Of a DNA stretch of 46,119 nt, positions 1 to 7,912 are shown piece after piece. Made by a program: the position numbers and the translations under genes. Source of the DNA: an uncultured Pseudomonadota bacterium (GTDB taxonomy: Bacteria > Pseudomonadota > Alphaproteobacteria > RF32 > CAG-239); NCBI GenBank assembly GCA_949300375.1, contig CASGEB010000008.1, positions 1-46,119 of the forward strand, read 5' to 3'. Below the pieces are notes generated by a model. It saw only the letters and a program-made list of their open reading frames with translations, did no database searches and had not been told where the DNA came from. Position 1 is the stretch's first letter; each line of letters opens with the position of its first letter.

Positions 1-351
1 GGGAGTTACCGGAGTTTCAGGTTCCTCGGGAGTTACCGGAGTTTCGGGTTCCTCGGGAGTTACCGGAGTTTCAGGTTCCTCGGGAGTTACCGGAGTTTCA
101 GGTTCCTCGGGAGTTACCGGAGTTTCAGGTTCCTCGGGAGTTACCGGAGTTTCAGGTTCCTCTGGAGTTACCGGAGTTTCGGGTTCCTCGGGAGTTACCG
201 GAGTTTCAGGTTCCTCAGGAGTTACCGGAGTTTCGGGTTCCTCGGGAGTTACCGGAGTTTCAGGTTCCTCAGGAGTTACCGGAGTTTCAGGTTCCTCAGG
301 AGTTACCGGAGTTTCGGGTTCCTCTGGAGTTACCGGAGTTTCAGGTACTTC
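1..351 (-). repeat. 27-bp in-frame tandem repeat, 13 units
   Basis: Thirteen uninterrupted 27-bp units lie inside the lipoprotein gene and encode EEPETPVTP; the first unit in the protein begins EVPETPVTP. Units differ mainly by synonymous third-base changes (for example ctg/ccg-type variants in the Pro, Glu and Gly-side codons), so the peptide is conserved more strictly than the DNA. The array reaches position 1 and probably continues outside the window. Confidence 0.95.
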
Positions 352-1065
352 GGGCTGATCAGGCTCGATGTAAGCACCCTTACCAATCTTGACGGTCATT
401 ACAAAACGATGAACATCACCGTTGTCGTAAATAGCCAAGGCCGGTATTTCTACGAACCAAACATCCATCAACTTGCCACTGACAGCCTCTTGCGGAAGCT
501 GAGTGTAAGTGATTTCTGATTCCAAAACCTCAATATCCTCACATTTTACTGTGGGATATTTATACTTGAACCCGTTGACAATCTCAACTTCTTCCAGGGT
601 TTCGGTGCGCGCCTTAACCTCAAAGAACAAGTTTTGATCAAACTCAACAATGGCGTTGATGCCGTTGCTGACCGGATTTACCGTAACGCCTTGCAGCGTG
701 ATGGTTTCCGGGTCTCGGATGACGAAGCGTTCCGGAGTCCAGCTCAAAGTCGTGTTGAAATCCCAAGAGATTTCGTCCGACTTTTCAGTGGATTCGTCTG
801 ACATCTCGTACCAGAAGAAACCTTTGCCTTCATAAGCAAAGCCAGCTCCTGACACATAGTCAGTCGAGTCAACACAAGTTAACGTATAATCAGCGTCAAA
901 ATTGATGCTGACGATACGTACTGTGTCAACCGGAGTTTCGGTTACAGGCATAGCCGGCTCTTCCAAGCCGTATACACTGTTTTCAGAACATCCGGCGAAA
1001 ACGGTTGCTACCAGGGCGATCAGCATGCTGACCAAAATCCCTGTAAAATTCTTGAATTTAATCAT
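1..1065 (-). CDS. Repeat-stalk lipoprotein, partial (C-terminus beyond window)
   Basis: This open frame runs off the left edge, so 355 codons of the N-terminal part are visible. The start at 1065 is an ATG giving a Lys-containing N-terminus, a hydrophobic segment and a lipobox-like FAGC, so Cys26 is the likely lipidation site of an exported lipoprotein. Residues 27-235 form a mixed-composition domain that I do not recognise. From about residue 239 the protein becomes a 9-residue tandem repeat, EEPETPVTP, present at least 13 times and still continuing at the edge. Such acidic Pro/Thr repeats usually act as extended spacers or stalks that hold a distal domain away from the membrane; that role is inferred. 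No clear Shine-Dalgarno precedes the start, and the leader is very AT-rich. The downstream end and any C-terminal domain are unknown. Confidence 0.8.
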   Translation of the reverse strand, partial: MIKFKNFTGILVSMLIALVATVFAGCSENSVYGLEEPAMPVTETPVDTVRIVSINFDADYTLTCVDSTDYVSGAGFAYEGKGFFWYEMSDESTEKSDEISWDFNTTLSWTPERFVIRDPETITLQGVTVNPVSNGINAIVEFDQNLFFEVKARTETLEEVEIVNGFKYKYPTVKCEDIEVLESEITYTQLPQEAVSGKLMDVWFVEIPALAIYDNGDVHRFVMTVKIGKGAYIEPDQPEVPETPVTPEEPETPVTPEEPETPVTPEEPETPVTPEEPETPVTPEEPETPVTPEEPETPVTPEEPETPVTPEEPETPVTPEEPETPVTPEEPETPVTPEEPETPVTPEEPETPVTP

Positions 1066-1460
1066 ACGAAAAAATTTTTTTAATTAAACAATGAGAAATT
1101 CGGTCAGGCATGTAAGGCTAAGATATTGATATTTCAATATTTAGTTTTAACCGATTAATAATAGAAGGAAAATATGTTGAATATCATCCATGCCTTAATG
1201 ATATGGAATTATAATAATATGTTTTGTCAATATTATTTATACCACGAATCCGGAGTCAAGACAAGGAAAAAATAATACGAATCGATAAAAAAATATTTGA
1301 TTTTGTTAATTTTTCCTTAAAAAGCACGAGTCGTTGTTTTTCGCAAAAATGACAAAATGGTGAAAATAAGACGGCGGGATTTTGTTAAAATCCGAATCGG
1401 TGAATGGTTGTGTTTGTATAAAGAAAACTCTTGAAAGTTTGGTTTTTGTCTCGTCGGGAA
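1066..1460. other. AT-rich intergenic region without a gene
   Basis: This ~395-bp stretch lies between two minus-strand genes and is strongly AT-rich. I see no convincing coding frame. It should carry the 3' end of the sulfatase-like gene and the promoter of the repeat lipoprotein. On the minus strand a perfect TTGACA lies at 1230-1225, but the matching -10 (CCATAT or CATATC, 18-19 bp away) is poor. No clear terminator hairpin was found. Confidence 0.5.
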
Positions 1461-2945
1461 TTATTTTAACCGGGCAGTTTCTATTTGAGCGTGAATCAAT
1501 GCAATCATTGCGGCATTGTCAATTTCCCGGAGAGCGGCCGGCGGGAGTTTGGTTTGTTTGCTGTAAATGATGAACGGAACGGAGTTGGTCGATATTTGGG
1601 GGGAATCGTGGTCTCCGAATATAAAAAATATTGCGTCTTTGGGGCTTTGGGTTATGAACTTTTGCAATGCGTTATCAACAAAGTTTATGGCATTGTAATA
1701 GTTTTCCAACGGGGTTTGAGCATCGGCAAGCAGCGGGGAAGGATTGTGAAGCAGGATGAAGTCGGCGTGTGAGCTGACGGTGATGATATAGGCGAATTCG
1801 GCGTCGTGCGGTTCTTGTTTTTGTTTTTTTAAGATGAAGTCAATGAGATCCTGATCCGAATAGCCCCAGATTTCTTTTTGGTAGCCGAGGCCTTCCATTT
1901 CTTCCGAAAAAATTATCCGGTCGTAGCCTTGGGCAACGGTATGCGGCCGGCGGTTGAAAAAGCTTCCCATATAGTTATGGTAAAAAGAGGTGTAGAATCC
2001 TTTGTCTTTGGCTTTTTGCGCCAGAGTGCGGGCGTGGGGATAAATATCTTCCGGAATGAGGTGTTCATAGAAAACGCTGAATGCGCTGTAATTCATAAAA
2101 CGTTCGGAAATATGGATGCCGAGGTTGACGGCAAAATCAGTGTTGGCGCTGGAAGTATGTTTGAAATTTTTGATATGGTAAAATTGTCCGTTTTGAGCGA
2201 GTTTATTTAAAAACGGCGTTATTTCGCGGCCATCGTCCAATTTTTTGTTGATAATGTCGTAAACCAGCGTTTCTATCTGAATAACATAAATATGGCGGCT
2301 GTCTGTCGGGGCGGCAGGGTTTGCTTTTGGGAGCCTGTTCAGGCTTTCAATGACTTTTTCTGTTTCCTGTTCGTATTTGAATTTGCTAGAAAGTTCGTGC
2401 AGCCAGCAGGTTTTGTACCCAAAATATTTGCAGGCGTTTTCGTCAAAGGCAATGGGGCGTAAAATCTGGGAAACACAGAACAGAAAATAGTAGAAAATCA
2501 AAAGAGGCAAAGCATATGCCAGAGAATATTTTTTGCGGGTGTATTTGAAGGCAAAGAGGCAGATCAGCATATTGCATATGCCCAAGGCCAAAATTCCCCA
2601 CAGGACGGGGTCGTTGAAAGTTTCGGTTGATTTTTTTGCAAAGTCAATCCCGACGGAAAAGCGCTGCCAGAGCATTTCAAGCGGCATGGCGTCTTTAAAA
2701 TATTTATGCCAGATGAAAACAATTCCCAACAACAGGGATTGGGCGATTAAGACGGCGGCATAAGCAAAACGGGGCAGGAACAAAAGGCTTCCCCAGAATA
2801 AAACGCCTAAAACGGATATCATCAAAAAGAAAAAAGAATCTGCCGGATGAAAGATAAATTGGCCGAATGCGGCGTCTTGAACGCCCAGAAAAAGCAAGAA
2901 TACCAGTGTGAGCAGAAAATTTTTATACTTTGACATCGATTTCAT
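1461..2945 (-). CDS. LtaS-like sulfatase-superfamily membrane enzyme
   Basis: A 494-residue protein with an N-terminal membrane region (hydrophobic segments near 9-28, 38-58, 60-79, 113-133 and 143-162) followed by an extracytoplasmic sulfatase/alkaline-phosphatase-fold domain. Family landmarks are visible: metal-ligand Glu225 in IQIET, the nucleophile stretch HTSSANTDF (263-271), the FFNRR motif near 329-333, SSH at 391-393 and GDHDS at 444-448. This matches the LTA-synthase/phosphoglycerol or phosphoethanolamine transferase group. A Gram-negative owner makes lipoteichoic acid unlikely, so the substrate is more probably a periplasmic glucan, lipid A or another envelope glycan; this is inference. 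The exact nucleophile (Thr264, Ser265 or Ser266) cannot be fixed by eye. An alternative start lies at Met4. The gene stands alone between divergent lolC and the repeat lipoprotein. Confidence 0.8.
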   Translation of the reverse strand: MKSMSKYKNFLLTLVFLLFLGVQDAAFGQFIFHPADSFFFLMISVLGVLFWGSLLFLPRFAYAAVLIAQSLLLGIVFIWHKYFKDAMPLEMLWQRFSVGIDFAKKSTETFNDPVLWGILALGICNMLICLFAFKYTRKKYSLAYALPLLIFYYFLFCVSQILRPIAFDENACKYFGYKTCWLHELSSKFKYEQETEKVIESLNRLPKANPAAPTDSRHIYVIQIETLVYDIINKKLDDGREITPFLNKLAQNGQFYHIKNFKHTSSANTDFAVNLGIHISERFMNYSAFSVFYEHLIPEDIYPHARTLAQKAKDKGFYTSFYHNYMGSFFNRRPHTVAQGYDRIIFSEEMEGLGYQKEIWGYSDQDLIDFILKKQKQEPHDAEFAYIITVSSHADFILLHNPSPLLADAQTPLENYYNAINFVDNALQKFITQSPKDAIFFIFGDHDSPQISTNSVPFIIYSKQTKLPPAALREIDNAAMIALIHAQIETARLK

Positions 2946-3034
2946 CCGTTAATGCTGAGTATTTATTTTAGTGTAATAATATTAGCAAATTGTTAAAAAG
3001 ACGGGGATTTTTATACACATTGCCGGATGAGCGG

Positions 3035-3063
3035 TTGCAAAAACGGCGGTTTGACTTTATAAA
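3035..3063 (+). promoter_or_regulatory. Sigma70-type promoter of lolCD
   Basis: TTGCAA (3035-3040), a 17-bp spacer and TATAAA (3058-3063) lie 30 bp before the lolC start. The spacing and both hexamers fit a housekeeping promoter. Confidence 0.6.
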
Positions 3064-3093
3064 TAAAAGCATATTTTAGGGAGAGTTTCAGGT

Positions 3094-4341
3094 ATGCTTT
3101 TTTCAAAATTTGAACGTTTTGTCGCAGGCAGGTATTTGCGGGCCAAGCGGAAGGAAGGTTTTATTTCCGTAATTACCGGTTTTGCTTTTACCGGGATTGC
3201 GCTCGGGGTGGCAACGCTGATTATTGTGATGTCGGTAATGAATGGTTTCCGGCAGGAGCTTTTGTCCCGTATTCTCGGGCTGAACGGACATATCGGCATT
3301 ATGTCGCCGGTTGGTTATCCGTTTAACAATTATAAAGCAGCGGTTAAAGAAATCGGCGAATTTGAGCCTGTGAAGTATGTGATTCCGATGATTGAAAACC
3401 AGTTGTTGGTTTCGGCCGGAAAAGCGGCGGAAGGTGCCATGGTGCGCGGCGTTGAGAAAAAAGACCTGTTAATGCGGCCGGTTTTGAAGACGGCGCTTTC
3501 TTTGGTTAATATGGACGAATTTGAGGGCAACAGCGTTATTGTCGGTTCCCGGCTGGCCAATAAGATGGGAATTGTGCCGGGAGACGAAATTACGCTGATT
3601 TCTCCGAACGGCAAGGTTACGGCTTTCGGCACGGTGCCGCGGATGAAGTCTTACCGCGTTATCGGCACATTTGAAGTCGGCATGTATGAATATGACGCCA
3701 ATTATATTTTTATGCCGTTGGAAACAGCTCAGACTTATTTCGGCATGAAAGGCGCGGTCAGCCATATTGACGTTACGCTTGATGATGACAGCATGCTGCG
3801 TCCGGTTCGGCGTGCGATTGAAGAAAGTATCGGGGGCGGAGCTTATGTCTTTGACTGGAAACAGACAAACGCCGCATTTTTTAATGCCATTGACGTGGAA
3901 AGAAACGTTATGTTTTTGATTTTGACAATGATTATTCTGGTGGCGGCGTTTAATATTATTACCGGCCTGATTATGCTGGTTAAGGATAAAGGCCGCGATA
4001 TTGCCGTTTTGCGGACAATGGGCGCCGGAAAAGCCGCTGTTATGCGGATTTTCTTTCTGGACGGCGCGTTAATCGGTCTGGTCGGAACGATTCTGGGCGT
4101 GGCGCTCGGACTGCTGGTGTGCTATAATATTGAGACAATCCGGCAGTTTTTGGAAGGACTTTCCGGCCGCGAGCTGTTTTCGGCCGAGATATATTTTCTG
4201 TCCAAGCTGCCGGCAAAAGTCGATGCGGCGGAGGTAGCCGTTGTTGCCTCAATCTCGCTGCTGCTTTCTTTTCTTGCAACTTTGTATCCGGCTTATCGCG
4301 CCGCGAAATTTGATCCGGTGGAGGCTTTGCGCTATGAATAA
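3094..4341 (+). CDS. lolC: Lipoprotein-releasing ABC transporter membrane subunit LolC/LolE
   Basis: A 415-residue inner-membrane permease of the Lol system, which extracts mature lipoproteins from the inner membrane and hands them to the periplasmic carrier LolA. It has the family layout: a first transmembrane helix near 23-48 after the [22 protein letters not shown] opening region, a ~220-residue periplasmic domain, then three helices near 270-295, 320-345 and 380-402, ending in the FtsX-type tail ([18 protein letters not shown] region). A single permease gene precedes lolD, as in Alphaproteobacteria and other lineages with a LolF-like homodimer, and no lolE is visible here. The start has a gggag-type ribosome site just upstream. 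The stop overlaps lolD by 8 bp, which implies translational coupling. Confidence 0.95.
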   Translation: MLFSKFERFVAGRYLRAKRKEGFISVITGFAFTGIALGVATLIIVMSVMNGFRQELLSRILGLNGHIGIMSPVGYPFNNYKAAVKEIGEFEPVKYVIPMIENQLLVSAGKAAEGAMVRGVEKKDLLMRPVLKTALSLVNMDEFEGNSVIVGSRLANKMGIVPGDEITLISPNGKVTAFGTVPRMKSYRVIGTFEVGMYEYDANYIFMPLETAQTYFGMKGAVSHIDVTLDDDSMLRPVRRAIEESIGGGAYVFDWKQTNAAFFNAIDVERNVMFLILTMIILVAAFNIITGLIMLVKDKGRDIAVLRTMGAGKAAVMRIFFLDGALIGLVGTILGVALGLLVCYNIETIRQFLEGLSGRELFSAEIYFLSKLPAKVDAAEVAVVASISLLLSFLATLYPAYRAAKFDPVEALRYE

Positions 4342-5056
4342 ACAAATGCCGACTTTAGAGTTGAGAAACGTGGTCAAGACTTTTAAGCAGGGGGCTTCTA
4401 AGCTGGAAGTGCTTAAAGGAGTGGATTTTGCCATTGCGCCGGGAGAAATCGTGGCGTTAATCGGCCCGTCCGGTTCCGGAAAATCTACAATGCTGCAAAT
4501 TGCCGGTTTGCTGGAAAAACCTACAAAAGGCGATGTCTGGCTGGACGGGCAAAAATGCAGCAAACTCGGTGATAATGCACGCACAAACCTGCGGCGCGAT
4601 TATCTGGGGTTTGTTTATCAGTATCACAATCTGCTCGGTGATTTTTCTGCGACGGAAAATGTGGCTTTGCCGCAAATGATTGCCGGCGTCGGCCAAAAGG
4701 TTGCCAATGAACGTGCCAAATGGCTGTTGAACCGAATGGGGCTGGGACGGCGGCTGGCGCATCGTCCGAGCGAGCTTTCCGGCGGGGAACAACAACGGGT
4801 GGCCATTGCCCGGGCTTTGGCAAATTCTCCCAAACTGCTGCTGGCGGACGAGCCAACCGGAAACCTTGACCCGCGGACGTCGGACGGCGTTTTTCTGGAA
4901 CTGCTGGCGATTGTGAAAGAGACGGGGCTTTCGGCGCTGATTGCCACTCATAACTTTGAACTGGCAGATAAAATGGATCGGAAAGTAACGCTGAAAGACG
5001 GCAAGCTGATTGATATGCGGTCTTCCAGTTTTATCAGGGGCGATAACTTTTATTAA
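4334..5056 (+). CDS. lolD: Lipoprotein-releasing ABC transporter ATPase LolD
   Basis: The 240-residue ATPase partner of LolC. Visible motifs are Walker [10 protein letters not shown] (44-52), a Q-loop region in VYQYHNLL (94-101), the signature LSGGEQQ (148-154), Walker [13 protein letters not shown] (168-179) and the H-loop His206 in ATHNFEL. I chose the ATG at 4334: it follows the lolC frame closely (8-bp overlap) and gives a normal LolD length, whereas the longer open frame adds 31 residues that read as lolC antiphase sequence. It is co-transcribed with lolC and followed 14 bp later by the EF-hand gene. Confidence 0.95.
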   Translation: MNKQMPTLELRNVVKTFKQGASKLEVLKGVDFAIAPGEIVALIGPSGSGKSTMLQIAGLLEKPTKGDVWLDGQKCSKLGDNARTNLRRDYLGFVYQYHNLLGDFSATENVALPQMIAGVGQKVANERAKWLLNRMGLGRRLAHRPSELSGGEQQRVAIARALANSPKLLLADEPTGNLDPRTSDGVFLELLAIVKETGLSALIATHNFELADKMDRKVTLKDGKLIDMRSSSFIRGDNFY

Positions 5057-5070
5057 TAAGGAGGCGGAAG

Positions 5071-5778
5071 GTGAACGGAATTTTTCTGACTACGGCAGGT
5101 TTGGCTTTTTGGTTTTGTCTGGCGGCGGGGCAGCCGGAGGCGAAAAGCTATCTTTCCAAATCTTTTGAGGATAAATATCAGCGGATGGGCGATCGCGAGG
5201 CCAATTCGATGATGCGGAGAATGGGAATCGCCGAGGGCGGGGCGTTTACGCTTTCCGATTTTGAGAATCTGAAGTTGAGCCGGAGAGAAGAAAAAGAAAT
5301 CCGCGCCGCCAAAAAAAGCGGTACATACAAATCTCCGGAAGAGCAGTTTCGTGAAATGGATACTAATCGGGACGGCAAGGTGAATCGTGACGAATTGTTG
5401 GCGTATTATGCCAGGCAGGCTTATCAGGAAGAACCGTCCAGAAGAGACCGGAGTTCCGATGTTGCAAAATACGGCGAGCCGCTGCCGGAGTTGACGCCGG
5501 AGCAGAAAGCGCAGCATGATGAGATGATTGCCAAAGCGGTGGCCTCGGAAGAGGAAATCGAAGAAATCAACAAGAATCCGGCTTTGACATTTGAGGAAAA
5601 AGAAGAAAAAATTAAAGAGGTTATGGAAAAATATTATCCCGAGCAAGAAGAGACCAAAACGGCCGCTGACGAAGAAAACGGCGCAGCAGACAATGGCGGA
5701 ACTGTGCCGGAGGAAAACGGAGAAACTGCAGCGGCCGGGGCGGAATCTTCGGATTCCCGGCTTATGCAGCCGTTTTAA
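5071..5778 (+). CDS. Exported EF-hand protein, possibly frameshifted at the 3' end
   Basis: A 235-residue protein with a GTG start set by a strong aaggagg ribosome site. An N-terminal hydrophobic segment (residues 3-20) looks like a signal peptide with a cleavage region near AAGQPEAKS. One canonical EF-hand loop, DTNRDGKVNRDE (97-108), has acidic or polar ligands at positions 1, 3, 5, 9 and 12, so calcium binding is likely. The remainder is charged and probably helical, with a Glu-rich stretch near 170-195 and an Ala/Glu/Gly-rich tail. It lies 14 bp after lolD and is probably in the same transcript, so an envelope role is plausible but unproven. A coding-looking frame continues in another phase past the stop, up to 5966 and just before the terminator; see the next entry. 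Confidence 0.8.
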   Translation: MNGIFLTTAGLAFWFCLAAGQPEAKSYLSKSFEDKYQRMGDREANSMMRRMGIAEGGAFTLSDFENLKLSRREEKEIRAAKKSGTYKSPEEQFREMDTNRDGKVNRDELLAYYARQAYQEEPSRRDRSSDVAKYGEPLPELTPEQKAQHDEMIAKAVASEEEIEEINKNPALTFEEKEEKIKEVMEKYYPEQEETKTAADEENGAADNGGTVPEENGETAAAGAESSDSRLMQPF

Positions 5779-5966
5779 CTCCCAAAGACGAACCCAGATA
5801 TTGTGATTGTCTGATGGTTGGAATTAATTGCAGCATGGGCAGAACTGGAGATCATGCCGTTAAGATTTGGGTTGATGTTAATTCGGCTAAAGTTTTGAGT
5901 ATCGGTAACGAGGTTTTTGATCAGCCTTATCGGATTGCTGATGCGGATGACGAGCGATTTGTATGA
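5670..5966 (+). pseudogene. Out-of-phase continuation of the EF-hand gene, or a small separate ORF
   Basis: A frame different from the EF-hand gene is open from 5670 to the TGA at 5964-5966. Its second half reads like a real protein (YAAVLTPKDEPRYCDC, then MVGINCSMGRTGDHAVKIWV, ending DADDERFV), whereas the first part upstream of about 5740 is Arg-rich and looks like out-of-phase EF-hand sequence. The phase switch would fall near 5735-5770. Three readings are possible: a frameshift mutation or sequencing error that truncated a longer EF-hand protein, a programmed frameshift, or an independent 50-codon ORF starting at ATG 5814. No ribosome site precedes 5814. The terminator at 5988 follows directly, as if this were the true 3' end of the unit. 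Confidence 0.4.
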
Positions 5967-5987
5967 TTTTGTGAAGAAAAGTATTGA

Positions 5988-6021
5988 AACAGTCCGTGCT
6001 TATAACCGGGCTGTTTTTTTT
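5988..6021 (+). terminator. Rho-independent terminator of lolCD-EF-hand unit
   Basis: The 9-bp arms aacagtccg (5988-5996) and cgggctgtt (6007-6015), with one G-T pair, enclose a 10-nt loop and are followed by a run of T. It separates the lol unit from the rpmI promoter. Confidence 0.8.
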
Positions 6022-6034
6022 GATGAAAAAATGC

Positions 6035-6063
6035 TTGCAATTTTTGAAAGTTAATAGTATAAG
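6035..6063 (+). promoter_or_regulatory. Sigma70-type promoter of rpmI-rplT-pheST
   Basis: TTGCAA (6035-6040), a 17-bp spacer and TATAAG (6058-6063). About 80 nt of leader lie between the expected transcript start and rpmI. This leader could hold a site for L20 autoregulation, but I cannot recognise one. Confidence 0.6.
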
Positions 6064-6150
6064 AGCCGGTGAACAGAGTGGTTCGGGCGTTTTGGCATGC
6101 CTGGCGACTCGTAAAGAAAAATCCAGATTATAATAAAGGAAGGGATTGAA

Positions 6151-6348
6151 ATGCCTAAATTGAAAACAAAAAGTGCCGCTAAAAAACGCTTCAGCGCTAC
6201 CGGCACCGGCAAATTGAAAAGAAATTTTGCCAAAAAGAGACACTGCCTCTTCTGCAAAACTCAGAAAATGAAAAGACAAGCCAGAGGTACTACATTGGTT
6301 TCTGATGTAGACGTTCAGATTGTTAAACAATTTATGCCGTATTTGTAG
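6151..6348 (+). CDS. rpmI: 50S ribosomal protein L35
   Basis: A 65-residue basic protein of the large ribosomal subunit with the family opening PKLKTKSAAKKRF and the ending VKQFMPYL. A good ribosome site (aaaggaaggg) precedes the ATG. It starts the rpmI-rplT pair and is separated from rplT by 12 bp. infC, which precedes rpmI in many bacteria, is not next to it here. Confidence 0.97.
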   Translation: MPKLKTKSAAKKRFSATGTGKLKRNFAKKRHCLFCKTQKMKRQARGTTLVSDVDVQIVKQFMPYL

Positions 6349-6360
6349 GAGGAATTTGAT

Positions 6361-6720
6361 ATGTCTCGTATTAAAAGAGGTATGACCGCTCACGCCCGCC
6401 ACAAGAAAATTATTAATATGGCCAAGGGTTACAGAGGTCGTTCTAAAAATGTATTCAGAGTTGCCGTTGAAAAAGTTGAAAAAGCTTTGCAATATGCTTA
6501 TCGCGACAGAAGAGCAAAGAAGAGAAGTTTTCGCGCTTTGTGGATTCAGAGAATCAACGCCGCTACTCGTCTTAATGATATGACTTACTCTCGATTTATG
6601 AGCGGGCTCAACAAAGCCGGCATCGAACTCGACCGAAAAGTCCTTGCTGATATTGCTTTGAAAGAGCCTGCAAACTTCGCCAAACTGGTTGAAGCTGCCA
6701 AAAACGCTCTCTCTAAATAA
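6361..6720 (+). CDS. rplT: 50S ribosomal protein L20
   Basis: A 119-residue protein that binds 23S rRNA early in large-subunit assembly. The N-terminal basic extension ([16 protein letters not shown]) and the globular C-terminal domain with [19 protein letters not shown] are typical. The ribosome site taggaggaa is strong. In many bacteria L20 also represses its own operon by binding the leader RNA. The gene is followed by a hairpin and then pheS. Confidence 0.97.
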   Translation: MSRIKRGMTAHARHKKIINMAKGYRGRSKNVFRVAVEKVEKALQYAYRDRRAKKRSFRALWIQRINAATRLNDMTYSRFMSGLNKAGIELDRKVLADIALKEPANFAKLVEAAKNALSK

Positions 6721-6742
6721 TAGTTGAGCAAAATCTATAGAG

Positions 6743-6777
6743 AAAGAGCTAACTCGTTTTTTCGGGTTAGCTCTTTT
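6743..6777 (+). terminator. Terminator- or attenuator-like hairpin between rplT and pheS
   Basis: A 14-bp stem (6743-6756 with 6763-6776, one G-T pair) encloses a six-T loop and ends in only four T residues. It lies inside the rplT-pheS gap with the pheS ribosome site 20 bp downstream, so it may end part of the ribosomal-protein transcript and reduce pheST expression. No Phe-rich leader peptide is visible, so the classical pheST attenuation mechanism is not supported. Confidence 0.6.
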
Positions 6778-6808
6778 GCAGTTTAAATGCACTGAGATTG
6801 AGGAAAAA

Positions 6809-7912
6809 ATGGAAGATATTGATGAATTGAAAAAAACGCTGATTGCCGAAATTTATCAGGCCGGAGACATGAAGGCTTTGGAAGAGGCCAGGGTTGCCAT
6901 TTTGGGCAAAAAAGGAAAAATTACCGAAATGATGAAAGGCCTCGGCGCTTTGCCTCTTGAGCAGAAAATTGAAATGGGCAAAAGGCTGAATTTGCTGAAA
7001 GGTGAAATTGAGCAGGCTCTTAACGAACACAAAACCCTTTTGGAAACTAAAGAACTGAATGAAAAGCTGGCTAAAGAAGTGGTGGATGTTACACTGCCGA
7101 TTCGTCCGGAAAATCAGGGGCGGATTCATCCGGTTTCGCAAATTTATGAAGAAGTCGTCGCCATTTTCGGCCAGATGGGATTTTCAGTTGCCGAAGGGCC
7201 GGATATTGAAGACCAGTTTCATAATTTTAATGCTCTGAATATGCCTGCCAACCATCCGGCCCGCCAGATGCAGGATACTTTCTACATTCCCAATCCGGAC
7301 AGCGCCGATTTTGATGACAGTTATGTTGTTCGCACCCATACCTCTCCGGTGCAGATCCGGACGATGGAAGAACGGGGACTGCCTATTCGCATTATTGCTC
7401 CGGGACGTACTTACCGTTCCGATTATGACGCGACGCATACGCCGATGTTTCATCAGGTTGAAGGCTTGGTGATTGACAAGAATATTACGATGGCGCATCT
7501 CAAAGGTTGTCTGTATGATTTTGTTAAAGCTTTTTTTGAGCTTGACGATGTGCCGGTACGTTATCGTCCGTCGTATTTTCCGTTTACCGAACCGTCAGCC
7601 GAGATGGATATCGGCTGCCTGAAAACCAAGACCGAATTGAAAATCGGCGCCGGTACCGACTGGCTTGAGATTTTGGGCTGCGGTATGGTTCATCCGAAAG
7701 TTCTGGAAGCCGGAGGTATTAATCCGAACGAGTATCAGGGTTTTGCGTTCGGCGTCGGGATTGACCGTCTGGCGATGTTGAAATACGGTATTCCCGATTT
7801 GCGGACTTTCTTTGAATCCGATGTCCGCTGGCTGAAACATTACGGCTTTGTGCCGCTTGATTCCGCCTCAATGACCGGCGGACTGAGCAATAACGGAGGA
7901 GCAGCAAGATGA
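6809..7912 (+). CDS. pheS: Phenylalanine-tRNA ligase alpha subunit
   Basis: A 367-residue catalytic subunit of the alpha2-beta2 enzyme that charges tRNA-Phe. The N-terminal coiled-coil region (about 1-85, with LGKKGKI) is followed by the class II synthetase core. Visible signatures are HPARQMQDTFY, the motif 2 region RIIAPGRTYRSDYDATHTPMFHQ, RPSYFPFTEPSAEMDI, LGCGMVHPKVL and motif 3 GFAFGVGIDRLAMLKYG. I chose the ATG at 6809 because gagga lies 8 bp upstream and the start matches the family; the 11 extra upstream codons run into the hairpin. The protein ends with a short tail past the usual LKHYGF. It overlaps pheT by 4 bp (ATGA). Confidence 0.96.
   Translation: MEDIDELKKTLIAEIYQAGDMKALEEARVAILGKKGKITEMMKGLGALPLEQKIEMGKRLNLLKGEIEQALNEHKTLLETKELNEKLAKEVVDVTLPIRPENQGRIHPVSQIYEEVVAIFGQMGFSVAEGPDIEDQFHNFNALNMPANHPARQMQDTFYIPNPDSADFDDSYVVRTHTSPVQIRTMEERGLPIRIIAPGRTYRSDYDATHTPMFHQVEGLVIDKNITMAHLKGCLYDFVKAFFELDDVPVRYRPSYFPFTEPSAEMDIGCLKTKTELKIGAGTDWLEILGCGMVHPKVLEAGGINPNEYQGFAFGVGIDRLAMLKYGIPDLRTFFESDVRWLKHYGFVPLDSASMTGGLSNNGGAAR

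Noticed and set aside
1..351. CRISPR-like array
   Set aside because: The 27-bp units are directly adjacent with no spacers and encode an in-frame peptide repeat.
6721..6808. Phe leader peptide controlling pheST
   Set aside because: No short frame with a run of Phe codons precedes the hairpin.
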